Positions 1-11,690 of a DNA stretch of 64,000 nt are shown here, piece after piece; the stretch's first letter is position 1; every line of letters starts with the position of its first letter. The notes below the pieces were generated by a model that did no database searches, had not been told where the DNA came from, and saw only the letters and a program-made list of their open reading frames with translations. The position numbers and the translations under genes are program-made. The stretch is from Strongylocentrotus droebachiensis (Eukaryota > Echinodermata > Echinoidea > Camarodonta > Strongylocentrotidae): NCBI GenBank assembly GCA_035222895.1, contig JAVYIG010002535.1, positions 1 through 64,000 on the forward strand, read 5' to 3'.

Positions 1-142
1 GTAAACTATTGTTAACTGTTGTTGTTGTTGGGTTTTAAGGCTGACCAATCTAAACAGATTATTTCAGCCTTGCTGTGCTGTTTTGTTTTGTTTTAGTTGT
101 TCATCACTGATGATTAGATGGCGCTGTTTCATTTTCTCTTAA

Positions 143-509
143 AGGTAAAGACCAGTATTGGCAACGCCCCAATTTCAAAAAATGAAATGGAAGCTCTCAT
201 TACCAATCATGTGAAAGAATATGTTTTGACTAATACATGATGATAACAAATTTGCCGGGAAACCGCCTACTAATTCATATATTTGGTAAATTTAATTCTC
301 TCATGGTCTGGTGAGAGAGATAGGGTAGTCCCATATACCTCTTTCTGTGTATAGTGCTTGTAACTTTACGAAGAATGGGCCAAATTTCTTATCATTTTGA
401 CGATTCCAGAACCTTGCAGATGCTAGATGCTAGATGATCAACCTTTTCTGATCGATTCCACAACGTTTCTTTCACAATGCAATCGCATGACCATTACTGG
501 TCTTTACCT
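143..509. mobile_element. MITE with TTAA target duplication
   Basis: The ends are inverted repeats: AGGTAAAGACCAGTATTGG at the left and its near-perfect reverse complement at the right. TTAA flanks both sides (139-142 and 510-513). A TTAA duplication is the hallmark of piggyBac and Kolobok DNA transposons. The 367-bp body has no ORF, so this is a non-autonomous copy. Superfamily choice between the two is not settled. Confidence 0.75.
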
Positions 510-686
510 TTAAGTGGATATCATGTAATGTGCATCTTCCGTTTATTCGATGGTGCGGACAATAATTTTAGGTGTCTACCATGAACAGGGTGCGAGTATT
601 TTAATAATAATAGGGTTCAACTGTGCAGTGCTAAACTATACTTTCTCTTCCCTTCCTCTCCAAGAGAGTTAGTTATAACTCGTTAG

Positions 687-2600
687 CTATAATGATTGGT
701 ATCTACCTGTAGCTTTTATGAAAGCCAACATAGTGTGCAAATGATTTTCATTCCCTAGTAAATCCTTTAAAATCTTATCTTTAATTTTCAACCAAGAAAA
801 CAACCTTTTCCTCTCTCGTACATATTTCTTACACACCAATAAATAATGTTCGATTGTTTCAGTTTCATGACAAAAATCACAAAGGCCATTTTCATGTTTA
901 TTAATACTGAATTTGTAAAGTTTAATTTGCATTTTCCCATTCTCATTTGATGTAATAATCTTTCATCTGTTCTACAAAAAACCAGATAAGTTAATAAGTC
1001 TTGTTATATATGGATGGATCTGAAATAAGAATCTGCCTTTGTCTATTGTTTCCCACTGATTTTGCCATAAATGCTGATAAAAATGACGCATGTGGTTAGT
1101 TAATTCATACCTATTCCGTGGTAAGGTTACATCTATGTGTTCTTTTTCGTTTCCCAGTAGGTCACAATGTGCAGGTATCCACTCAAACTGTATGTCTATA
1201 CCACAAACGCTAAATTGTGTCAATTTCTCCGATATTTATATAACTAAACTAGATTTGTCCATGTTTTTAATAGCCCGCAAGGCTGACATGGAATCTGATA
1301 ATATTACCACAGAAACTGAGAGATAGTCCTCTATCCATTGTAATGCTAGGACGATTGCTGTCAGTTCAGCAGTCATAATATTTACTGGGGTTATTCTATA
1401 ACTTTTACTTATCTTAAATTTTAGAATATAAAATGCTGCACCTGTTAGACCATCATCAAGTTTGGATCCATCTGTATATATTTTTGAGTGGTTGTTCCAT
1501 TTTATTGAAATATTTTCCAATGCACAGTTTAACTGCTGTATTAAAGGCGATTCTTTATTTTTTTCATTTGATCATGTATACAGAATGAGACGTTTGGTTT
1601 CACAAAATGCCAAGGAGGAGTGTGAGGAATACAATCTGCCTATTTTTTCTAGGTTTGGTGTTTCTGAGGTGCAGGCTCTATTGATGAGAGGACCTTCATT
1701 CTCTTTCCATTTATTACATTCGTATTGCCAACAATTGTGTAGTATATATTTTTTTGGATGATTATCCTTTCTTGATTGCAAATAAAATTTGTATTTGTCA
1801 ACAAAGACTCGTCCTGTCTACGAAACTCTGAGGGGGGCTCCCCGCACTCGACCTGAATCGCTGCTAGTGTCATGAGTAATCCACCAGTGATAATCCTAAG
1901 AGCTTGGTATCGGAGAGAATCATTTTTTTTCTTCAAAAGAGTATTTGATGCTGACCCATATGCTTCGCATCAATAATCTATAATAGGCCTGATAAGGCCT
2001 TTATATACCATTATCAATACTCGGGAGTTGCATCCACATTGCGTACACGCTATACAACGTAATAAATTCAGACTTTTTTTGCATTTCCAACAATAAAATC
2101 AACATGAGTAGCCCAGGTTAATATGTGGTCAAACCAGATTCAAAGGAATTTGTGTGAATTATAATGAGGAATAAAGCAATCATTAATCTTTAGCTTGACT
2201 TCTTTTATTTCTCGTCTACCAAATAAGACAGTTTTTTACTTTGAAGATGAGACATAAACGCCCCATCTTTTACACCAGTTTCCTATCTCTTTCAAAGCCA
2301 TTTGAACTTTATTTATTGCAAATTTTAGGTTTCGGCTAGAGAACCATATACAAATATCATCTGCATAATTATATAGAAATGTTGGCTATTTTGTTTAAAT
2401 AATAAAGATCATTCAGCATGAATGTAAATAGCAGTGGGCTGATTACACTTCCCTGTGGGATTCCTTGTAGTAATACCTTACTGTTTGACAGTGTACCGTC
2501 TATTCTAACTCGAGCCGTCCTCCGGCTAAAAAATGGTTTGACAGTGTACCGTCTATCCGGAATTCCGATATCCCCTATTGAAGATATAAAACCCCTCAAT
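687..2600 (-). pseudogene. Degraded LINE (I-type, RT plus RNase H plus zinc motif), 5'-truncated
   Basis: Read right to left, the minus strand gives the reverse-transcriptase motif QGIPQGSVISPLLF (about 2480), a YADD box (about 2370), RNase H pieces YTDGSKLDDG (about 1480), AELTAIVLALQW (about 1360) and WIPAHCDLLGNE (about 1170), then a C-terminal CxxC...H....C motif, CDFCHETETIEHYLLVC (about 860). The order RT-RNase H-zinc motif is that of I-clade LINEs. The reading frame is broken by several frameshifts and stops, and no endonuclease is present. A 20-bp direct repeat (about 2485 and 2537) lies at the truncated 5' end. A second diverged copy of the same tail is at 41255-41695. Confidence 0.8.
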
Positions 2601-4440
2601 GTTATGTTTTAGGTGCCCACAAATGTTTTGTTTTGTAATGCATTTCAGGACAAATATTTTGGGTTTAAATGTTCGTTTGGTGTCGAAAAACTACAATAAA
2701 AAATACAGTGGCATATAAGTAAGGACCCACTGAATACCACAGGAGCCCTGGACTTGCTTCGAAAGTGTGGTGGAGATCACAATTCAATAGGCCAGATTCT
2801 GGAGTAGTTAGCCCCTGACAATAGGGGACTTGAGACCAGAACATCACTGAGCGTGGACAGGAAATTTTGCTCTCGACTTCTCGTGTTCTACTTCTGTCTA
2901 TTATATCTACTATTTGACGACTTACAAAGTTTTGAGTCCATAAATGTCCCCCGACATCGATAACACCAATCCCACACACAATAATACATGAATAAAAGTG
3001 AACTTAATTTATGTATGGCAACGAAATTCCTCGGGGATTAACTATTCGATCCACTGTTTTTTTTTTTTCGAATGGTATATATATTTTTATATCACTTATC
3101 GTAAGATTGTTGCTTTATATTTGTACACAACAAGAAAAAGAATAGTTTTACTATAACAAACGTTTCCTGCCGACTACATCGGAATAGTTCATTTTGTATT
3201 GATGACGTCACGCATAGTCCCTTTTTTCCCTAGGGAAAAAGTGAACTATGCGTTTTCCCAGCGAGCGCGTACATGATTTCAAATGCCTCCGCACGGTCAA
3301 TTCCCGCGGTGTCACGGCGCTCAAGTCATATACAATTTACACTGTGCGATAACTGCACTACACTAATGCAATAGCGCCAGCTAAACAATACTTACATCAT
3401 TCAATGTTTAATTTGAGCCGTGCAATTTTCTTTATTTCTTTTCGATCTGAATGTAAGATGTGAATGTGAGTATAAGGTTCATGTTATTACAGAAGTGTAC
3501 AAGGAAAAATACAAATGGAAGGGATATAAAACAAATATAAAATGACTCATTCTCGGAACGAGCTAAAACTATTCGCACTCAGGCCGGAACATCGTTAGCA
3601 CTTTTCTCTCTCGGGCCGATGGCCCTCGGGGAAAATAGTACTTGTTGATGTTCCTTCGATGCGAATAGTTTCAGCTAGATGCTCGAGTGTCATTGTATAT
3701 TTGTATAAAATATACCATTAAGTTTCATGCATCATTAGTCACCCTTGAATTCAGCCTATACCGTACTTTTGTATATTTGCTTTAGCAAAGGGACAATAAT
3801 AAATCCTATTTCTAAGGTTTATCGCCGACTATTGTACCAAAAAGTTTCTTCTCACGCGATAGTATTCTCATATTCAAAACTATAAGTGGATACTTTTGTT
3901 TGTAACAGTACATAATTAAAAGAGCGTGAAAAGGAACTAACATGCTGTATCAATGCTAAACATGAATAAGATATTGATATTTTACACGAATTTGAAATGT
4001 TAATATAGAATACCACTTTAATGACATATACAATTGTTTGACGCATAGCAGACCTAAATATGAAATCACAGACTACTAGCGTTAAATGGGGTCATGGTAT
4101 GAACTTTCTCAAAGTATTATTTGATCGAATATAGTGAATCGTACTTTTATTTCTCCCCAAAACTAAATTCAATATACAACCAACATCAAGGGTAAAGGTC
4201 AACAACAAGAAATGAATATGATATATATATATATATCAACGAATCCAACTTCTTTCACAAACTTAAGTTGAATTCATACCCTTCGTAAATTGTATGGTAC
4301 TTTGCTTTTCATAAGTCAAGAATGAAAGGTCTACTCGTTGAATAATGTTCTTTGTTGAATCATTGTTTTAGATGTAATATTGTGTACGTCACATTCCCAA
4401 GAGGCATAAACCGTGACAAACCAATACAAACTACAAATAC
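2558..4440 (+). repeat. Segmental repeat, copy 1
   Basis: This stretch matches 5073-6503 in the same orientation over most of its length, with substitutions and indels. It is longer because it carries about 0.5 kb not found in copy 2 (roughly 3260-3770). No credible coding frame was seen. The 62-64 codon frames on the minus strand in the two copies (about 3852-4046 and 5953-6174) are related only because the DNA is duplicated. Confidence 0.75.
3541..3695. repeat. Imperfect palindrome inside repeat copy 1
   Basis: The left arm, with GAGCTAAAACTATTCGCA and GGAACATC, is answered by GATGTTCC and TGCGAATAGTTTCAGC on the right, around a short CG-rich centre (CTCGGGCCGATGGCCCTCGG). It is probably a small foldback insertion that copy 2 lacks. 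Confidence 0.5.
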
Positions 4441-4744
4441 ACATCTTGGTCAGATATGAATAATCTAGTTGTTTACTGAACATAATGAAGAGAAAAAAGC
4501 GAATGCTTTAAATCATATAGTTTATGTTATGTGTCCTAATAAACACTGTTGGATTAACAGTGTGAAACTTAGTTCTGCATTATGAGTGTTGTGTCATCGT
4601 ATGTCATAATTTGTATACAATTTCATTTCCTTCTTTGATAAATGATTTTATAGTTTATAATTTTTTTATCATATGCAAGTATTTCGTAATCAGCTAAATG
4701 TCAATTATGTATCACATTGTATTCAATTAATGTATTTCTTATTT

Positions 4745-4871
4745 CAGTATGTGGTAAACTTCTGTTTACTGTGTCGTCGACTGTTATTTTATGTATTAAA
4801 CTATTGTTTATTTGATGTGCAATGGACCTTGTGGGCAGATTAGCCCTGTGCTAAACAATTATCCAATAAAG
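4745..4871 (+). mobile_element. LINE 3' tail remnant
   Basis: The text GCAGATTAGCCCTGTGCTAA followed by CCAATAAAGTC and a trinucleotide run has the look of a LINE 3' end with its polyadenylation-like AATAAA and simple-repeat tail. No coding part is preserved. Confidence 0.45.
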
Positions 4872-4872
4872 T

Positions 4873-4879
4873 CTACTAC

Positions 4880-4915
<36 letters not shown>

Positions 4916-4922
4916 GACGACG

Positions 4923-4960
<38 letters not shown>

Positions 4961-5007
4961 TACTACTTCTACTACTACTTCTACTACTACTTATACTACT
5001 ACTACTC
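4873..5007. repeat. (ACT)n microsatellite
   Basis: About 45 trinucleotide units, mostly ACT, with interruptions by ACG and TTCT variants. It directly follows the AATAAAGTC end of the LINE tail and is best read as that tail, later expanded. Confidence 0.9.
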
Positions 5008-5072
5008 CTATGTATGCATATATAATTTATAATAATCAATAATCCAGAGTTGAATTTAACATAACAGATTAA

Positions 5073-6503
5073 CGGAATTCAGATATCCCCTATTGAAGAT
5101 ATAATACCCATCAATGTTATGTTATAGGTACCAACAAATGTTTTGTTTTGTAATGCATTTCAGAACAAATATGTAGGGTTTAAATGTTCGTTTGGTGTTG
5201 AAAAACTACAATAAACAATACAGTGGTATAAAGGTTAGGACCCACAGAATACCACAGGAGCCCTGGAGTTGCTTCGAAAGTGTGGTGGAGATCATAATTA
5301 AATAGGCCAGATTCTGGACTAGTGAGCCCCTGGAAAAAGGGAACTTAAAACCAGAACATCGCTGAGCGTGGACAGGATTTTTTGCTCTCGACTTTTCGTG
5401 TTCTACTTCTATCTAATATCTCTACTATTTGACGACTTGGTTACTCCAAAGTTTTGAGTCCATAAATGTCCCCCGACATCGAAAACACCAATCCCACACA
5501 CAATAATACATGAAAAAAGTGAACTTAATTTATGTATGGCAACGAAATTCCTCGGGGATTAACTATTCGATCCACTTTTTTTTTCTTTTTCTAATGGTAT
5601 ATATATGTTTATATCCCTTATCGTAAGATTGTTGCATTAGAAGTGTACACAACAAGAAAAAGAACAGTTTTATTGTAAAAGATGTTTCCTGTTGACTACA
5701 TTGGAATAGTTCATTTGTTATTGATGACGTCACGCATAGTACCTTTTTTCCCTAGGGAAAAAAGGTACTATGCGTTTTGTTATTGTAACGTCACGCATAG
5801 TCCCTTTTTCCCTATGATTCATTATTGTCCCTTTGCAAAAGCACATATACAAAAGTACTGTATAGGCTGAATTCAAGGATGAATAATGATGCCTGACACT
5901 TAATAATAAATTAGCTTGCATAAAAAAACGTATTTTTAAAGTTTATCTTCGACTATAATAGTACCAAAAAGTTTCTTCTCACGCGATGTTTTTTCTTAGG
6001 TTCAAAACTATACGTGGATACTTTTGTTTGTAACAGTACATAATTGAAACAGCGTGAACAGGAACGAAAATGCTGTATCAATGCTAAACATGAATAAGAT
6101 ATTGATATTTTACACGAATTTGGAATGTTAATAAAGAATACCACTTTAATGACATATACAATTGTTTGACGCATAGCAGACCTAAGTATGAAATCACAGA
6201 CTACTTAAATGGGGTCATGGTATGAACTCTCTCAAAGTATTATCCGATCGAATATAGTGAATCGTACTTTTATTTCTCCCCAAAACTAAATTCAATATAC
6301 AACCAACATCAAGAGTAAAGGTCAACAGGTCAAGTTGAATTCATACCCTTTGTAAATTGTATGGTACTTTGCTTTTCATATTAAAGTCAATACTTAAAGG
6401 TCGACTCGTTGAATTATAGTCTTTGTTGAATCATTGTTTAATATGTAATATTGTGTACGTCACATTCCCAAGAAGCATAAACCGTGACAAACCAATACAA
6501 ACT
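5073..6503 (+). repeat. Segmental repeat, copy 2
   Basis: Diverged direct copy of 2558-4440. The part at about 5825-5895 matches about 3730-3805 of copy 1 in reverse-complement orientation while both sides stay collinear, so a small local inversion separates the copies. Confidence 0.75.
5733..5774. repeat. Perfect 42-bp palindrome
   Basis: Two 20-bp arms (left arm beginning CGCATAGTACC) meet at a CCTAGG centre with no mismatch. Copy 1 has a degenerate version near 3212-3253. Confidence 0.85.
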
Positions 6504-6516
6504 GTGCAACAATACA

Positions 6517-7204
6517 ACATGTGTAATAACTGTATGCTTATACGTGCATTAGTGTATTAAGGACCTGTTTGGTGTGTTAACATCGAGTTTTAAAGATAAC
6601 TTTGAACTAAAACCTCTAATCACCATGTATTTGGTGTCAAAAGATGGATAATTAAAATACCTTCATTCTGATATCAATTTCAATAAGTGATGTAGTGTGT
6701 GAAATATAATTTTTGAGCCAAAAAGGTGCTTTATTGTAGATCATTCCTCTGATTTTTGCCAGTATATCGGTATATTAACTGGACAAACGTGATTTGACAT
6801 TTAGTAGTGCAGAAAGTTCAAAGGATTTAGAGCGCTGAGTGCAATTGATAAGTTCTTCTCCTGTACTATGGGATGTTTCAGGAAATGTGGACATTGGCAG
6901 TTGCCTCCCCCCCCCCCCCACCCCCACCCCGCCCCTTCCAGCCGCTTGTCATAATCTTGCCAATGCCCAAGACAAGTTAGTGCATCGATCAACATGAATA
7001 TAATATAATATCGCCACATTTGGTTTAATGGTTTATTTTGCCTGACTACTAAGAAAACATGCGTATGCTTGTAAGTAACCAATACTCCGCATACATGGTG
7101 ATTAGAGGTTTTAGTTTAAAGTTATCTTTAAAACTCGATGTAAACACACCAAACAGGTCCGTAATACACTAATGCACGTATATGCATACAGTTATTACAC
7201 ATGT
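6517..7204. mobile_element. Foldback MITE with about 115-bp terminal inverted repeats
   Basis: The left end ACATGTGTAATAACTGTATG and the next 100 bp recur inverted at 7085-7204 with few differences. The interior (6640-7080) is non-coding and has a poly(C) patch near 6907-6925. Target duplication not resolved. Confidence 0.75.
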
Positions 7205-8101
7205 GGGCAAAAATGTTGTTTTTGTGAAAATCAAATCAATAACTTTGGAATGCTATAACTTTTTATTGAAACGATATATAAACCTCTCCCTCGCACAGCA
7301 TCTTGTCGTTGTACATAAGCAAATTCCAGGAAAGTTATGCAAAATGCAATTCTCCAATTTTGATATATGGAAATAATGTTTTTTGATAAAATTAAATTTT
7401 TCGAAAAAAATCACAAAAATCATGTTTTTTACTTAAATTTGCGATGTTAATTAATCCCACATTCTTTGAAATTGGTATCCAAATGTAGATAATTTAACTC
7501 TCTTTCATATGACACCAAACTTATGGTGGTTCAAGGTTTCCTTAAAATATTATTCACATAATACTATTTTGTCGTCAAAAGGGACAATTTTTTGGTGGGG
7601 GCGTCCCCCTGGCCACACCCACCACTTAGAACATGCCAGACGGTCATTTTTTGTTATGTGGAGCTATGCGATCTTTATATCTGTGGACATTAAAATTGGT
7701 TTCCTTCCCAGCTAGGTTGACCCCCACTGGCTCACGGTTTAGGACCCCCCAGGAAATGAAGGAGGGGTCTGAAAATTTGGACCCCATCATTTTTGGTCAA
7801 TTGGGACCCTTTTGAAGCCAAAACAGCAAAAAAAATAACTTTGGCACAAAAATCCTACGGGAGCTGTTTTAGTGACATACGGTACCACACTAAAGGTGTG
7901 TGAAATAACTTTGTCAAAGAGGTAGGTTGGAATCGTTGTTGAATATATCACATTAATTTGTTGTTGTTAACCCATACCCAGATATGTTAGTTGTAAAATA
8001 CATTTAATTAATTGTCTTTGTAGAACAATAGTACGGTTTACTACTTTCATTTGAATTATATTTTTAGAGAATTTTGTTGTTCTCTTTTTTTTGGTCACTA
8101 T
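7205..8101. other. Non-coding stretch, nothing recognised
   Basis: AT-rich with a local CCCC/GGGG patch near 7590-7810. No domain, splice-bounded exon or terminal repeat was found. Confidence 0.5.
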
Positions 8102-8628
8102 TGTTGTGTAGTATCGTCCCAAAACCCAGTAAAGTACCCTCATATTTGAGATGCACTTAAAAGCCAACTTTATATCTTTATAATCCTTCCCCATAGAAAG
8201 ACCAAGTGCATCCATAATCTCCTTCGCAGGAAATACCACCACTGTTATGTTTAAGCCCATACATAAAACTACGGAGTAGTCCATTGTCTTGGCGGCTCTC
8301 ATTCATGTCTTTGTCCCTTTGACACAATGTAACCTACCCTCATATTACTTGTATCCTTCTGGATAAAGATTACATGTTCTGGCTTTCTAGAGAGGGGTTC
8401 AGTTTTGATCACCATTAGATCAAGACCCTCTTTCTAGCTGGCTCTCTCTTCATCTTGTGTTTTACATACATGTGGAAGTTCGTATGATGTGACCGATTTG
8501 AGTCTCCAAGGTTTGGAGATAATAAATACTATTGATGTGACTCCAGAATTGCTAGCCTCTCCTTGCTTCTTTATATTTATGTACCTCTCCTACTGCCAAT
8601 AACTCAATACACCGATCCCAACACGACA
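8102..8628 (+). repeat. 5' LTR of young LTR retrotransposon
   Basis: 527 bp running from TGTTGTGTAG to CAACACGACA, i.e. TG...CA ends. It looks identical to 11164-11690 by direct reading. AATAAA at 8521 is a likely polyadenylation signal about 100 bp before the LTR end. A stem (about 8388-8440) joins CTAGAGAGGGG to CCCTCTTTCTAG. The 111-codon frame on the opposite strand is a by-product of the LTR sequence. Confidence 0.95.
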
Positions 8629-8646
8629 TGGTGGAGAACCCGGCTT
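8629..8646 (+). promoter_or_regulatory. Primer-binding site
   Basis: TGGTGGAGAACCCGGCTT abuts the 5' LTR. The tRNA primer was not assigned. The GAGAACCCGGCTTT portion is repeated several times downstream. Confidence 0.7.
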
Positions 8647-8870
8647 TGAAGACTTTTCTTCAATAAACTTACTGAGATCGACGAGAACCCAGAACCAGGC
8701 TTTAATTTAAAAGAAGCTTTCCTTGATATACTAATTATTGCGATCGAGGAGGACCCGGCTTTAATTTAAGAGAAGCTTTCCTTGATATACTAATTATTGC
8801 GATCGAGGAGAACCCGGCTTTGAAGAATTTTCTTCAATAAGAGATCGAGGAGGACCCAGTTTTGTAATAT
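8629..8870 (+). repeat. Leader tandem repeats next to the primer-binding site
   Basis: About five degenerate units built on GATCGAGGAGAACCCGGCTT, with either a TTAATTTAAGAGAAGC or a GAATTTTCTTCAATAA filling. Two larger units (about 8690-8760 and 8760-8815) are nearly the same. Confidence 0.75.
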
Positions 8871-9368
8871 ATTCTTACTTAATTCTGATTGTGAGGAGGA
8901 CAACTGAAGTGAACATTTAATATGACGACGACAGCTACAGCCTGATCCCTATATCATGGAGCAGGTCGACAAAGGCCTCGACGATGGTGACCTGTCGACT
9001 GATGACGACGATGATGGAGACGATGACAACGACGACAAACTTCAATGCACCAGCTATATACAGCAGACCACGTTACAACGGACCAGGAACGACACCGACA
9101 AACAATTCACGCCCATGACATCGACTGACAGCATGCACCCAGGACCATGATGAGGACATCGATGCCTCGATCACTGTTACTTCACTACACCCGTATTTTT
9201 TGCTCAATAACTTTACAACCTGAACTTTCTACTTTTTTCTTCTTCATACTTAATGTATGATCCACTGTTTTTAAATTTTAACACACCAGACAGATTGCTA
9301 GTTGGGTAAGTGATCATTTTGTGTTCCAAGTTTGTGAGTGAGTGTGTAAGAGAGGATAGTGTTGTAGT

Positions 9369-9511
9369 TAATTGTTTTAATACTTTTAATAATGTACATC
9401 TGCGTAATTTATTTGCAACAAATTCGTAGTAATTACATGTAGCTAGTTAATTGTTTTTTAATACTTTTAATAATGTGCATCTGCGTAATTTATTTGCAAC
9501 AAATTCGTAGT
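9369..9511 (+). repeat. Direct repeat in LTR-element interior
   Basis: A segment of about 63 bp starting TTAATTGTTTTAATACTTTT and ending CAACAAATTCGTAG occurs twice, about 80 bp apart. Confidence 0.8.
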
Positions 9512-11151
9512 TTGCACTAGCTGTCTTTTCTTTCTGTTCACTGACCTTGACCCAAATGAACTGGCCAGACAAGTACGACTGTGGTGACACATTATATAGC
9601 TAAACATGATAAAGGACTTGGAAGTTTAATAAATTACATCACCACCCTATATAAGCTTGTCTAAGACTAGATCAATTGCTCAGGGCTTTCGTAATCCTGC
9701 CAATTTGCAGTGGAAAGGTGAGACAATATAATTTGTGATTTAAGGGTAATGTCACATGCTAGTCTAAACTATTAATTAGCTTATCACTGTTTGAGGCTTT
9801 TGTAAACCTGCAACATTTCTGCAGTTAAAAGATGGACAGATTTTGTGTGATTGTGTTTTATTTTGATTCTATCATCTTTTTGTGTTTCGTATTCATATTT
9901 TGTAATGTAGTTCAATTTTTAATAGAGTTGGAATTAGTTTAATGAATGAAATATCTAAATATTCACCCAGGGTTATAGATGCAGTTACCAGTGCAGGCAG
10001 TATGACGCATAAAACTGACAGATAGTCAGTTCACTTCATAATTTAAATGAAGATTAGTCTCTGCGATATTGGTTAACTGAACAAACCATGTGCATATAGA
10101 TACGAAGTTTGTTTTATTAAATTACTGTAACTATTTGTTGTTGTTCTCACTACCACGAGGCTGATTGAGAAGACACTAAATTACTAACTACTGACCATAT
10201 ACTTGCGACAAACAGACTACTCAGAGGACACTTTGCAGTATGACACTTACTTCGGACCGGCACATTATGAAACATATAAAATATTAGTGAATTGATAGGT
10301 ATTAAGTCAATGATGGCTGACTTATGTTTGGATTTGTTTTAAAGGAATTTGTTTATTGTATTGTCTGAATAGGAATAGATTTGTATTAGCTGTTAATTGA
10401 TCATAATTGCTGTTACATTCTAATTCTTACGTCGCTTTTGATTGACAAATTTGAAAATATCTGTTTGAGGTTTAATTGATTTTGATTCATTATTTACGAG
10501 TTTTATGATTATATGAATATTTGATTAATAATGGGATAGGTATATGATTGTACTACATTTCCATGTTCCTATTAGTATTAGGCCTTGTAGCATGAACTTC
10601 ATTCCTTTCATTACCTTGAGCGCACCTGTTGCTTTCATATTTCATATAATATATAAGCTTGAAAGGTGATCATAATCACGGCGTATACTTACGGAAATTA
10701 AGTATCAAACTCATTTGGATACAAAGTAACAATTTGATTGAGTTCTTTATTCATTGGATCGTACTTTGCTCATTCGTTGGTTAGTGTAGTTGATTTTACA
10801 GAAAAGAATGAGGAGCATAATTTTTATTTGAGTTAACCTGAATACTGAAACATTACGGTTAGTTAATATTTGTTGATTTGCAATTTTGCATAATAGTCTC
10901 CACTATTTTTTCGTTTTAGTATATGTGTTTAGAATAGACTCAGTGCTTAAGCAATAATTGTTACTATTATAAGTGTTATCAGTTTGTGCTTCTATAGTCT
11001 GTATTAGAATATTAGTCATTTTCATGTAGTTAATTTGTAAATGTGTGTGAGAGAGATTTAAGAGGAATTGGAACAATAATCACATGTTTCGCTTTATTAA
11101 CTAGGTTTTGTTTATTGTTCTGTTTAATAAGGAATGAGTGCCTCATTTTCC

Positions 11152-11163
11152 AAAGAAAGGGGA
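11152..11163 (+). promoter_or_regulatory. Polypurine tract
   Basis: AAAGAAAGGGGA ends exactly at the 3' LTR and would prime plus-strand DNA synthesis in an LTR element. Confidence 0.75.
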
Positions 11164-11690
11164 TGTTGTGTAGTATCGTCCCAAAACCCAGTAAAGTACC
11201 CTCATATTTGAGATGCACTTAAAAGCCAACTTTATATCTTTATAATCCTTCCCCATAGAAAGACCAAGTGCATCCATAATCTCCTTCGCAGGAAATACCA
11301 CCACTGTTATGTTTAAGCCCATACATAAAACTACGGAGTAGTCCATTGTCTTGGCGGCTCTCATTCATGTCTTTGTCCCTTTGACACAATGTAACCTACC
11401 CTCATATTACTTGTATCCTTCTGGATAAAGATTACATGTTCTGGCTTTCTAGAGAGGGGTTCAGTTTTGATCACCATTAGATCAAGACCCTCTTTCTAGC
11501 TGGCTCTCTCTTCATCTTGTGTTTTACATACATGTGGAAGTTCGTATGATGTGACCGATTTGAGTCTCCAAGGTTTGGAGATAATAAATACTATTGATGT
11601 GACTCCAGAATTGCTAGCCTCTCCTTGCTTCTTTATATTTATGTACCTCTCCTACTGCCAATAACTCAATACACCGATCCCAACACGACA
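11164..11690 (+). repeat. 3' LTR
   Basis: Same length as the 5' LTR (527 bp) and, base by base as far as could be read, the same sequence. It is followed by CTAT, which matches the bases just before the 5' LTR. Confidence 0.95.

Larger units (their letters stand above)
8102..11690 (+). mobile_element. Non-autonomous LTR retrotransposon, recently inserted
   Basis: Two 527-bp LTRs (8102-8628 and 11164-11690) bracket a 2.5-kb interior. Directly after the 5' LTR comes TGGTGGAGAACCCGG, a primer-binding site candidate starting with the TGG that pairs with tRNA CCA. Directly before the 3' LTR is the purine tract AAAGAAAGGGGA. CTAT on both sides (ending at 8101; starting at 11691) is a 4-bp target duplication. 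The interior has no gag, protease, RT or integrase; the longest frame (8956-9150) is a low-complexity acidic 64 codons. The element must therefore move with proteins of an autonomous relative. Orientation is fixed by the primer site and purine tract. Confidence 0.93.

Noticed and set aside
1090..1781. Plus-strand frames of 78-99 codons
   Set aside because: Shadows of the minus-strand LINE with RNase H.
4812..5042. Poly-Thr and poly-Ser frames over the ACT microsatellite
   Set aside because: Simple-repeat translation.
7967..8302. 111-codon minus frame with a near-identical partial copy at 11143-11364
   Set aside because: It lies within the two LTRs and is duplicated only because the LTRs are. 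No known domain, and it runs antisense to the element.
8956..9150. 64-codon acidic frame in the LTR-element interior
   Set aside because: Low-complexity Asp run, too short for gag, with no zinc knuckle or protease motif.
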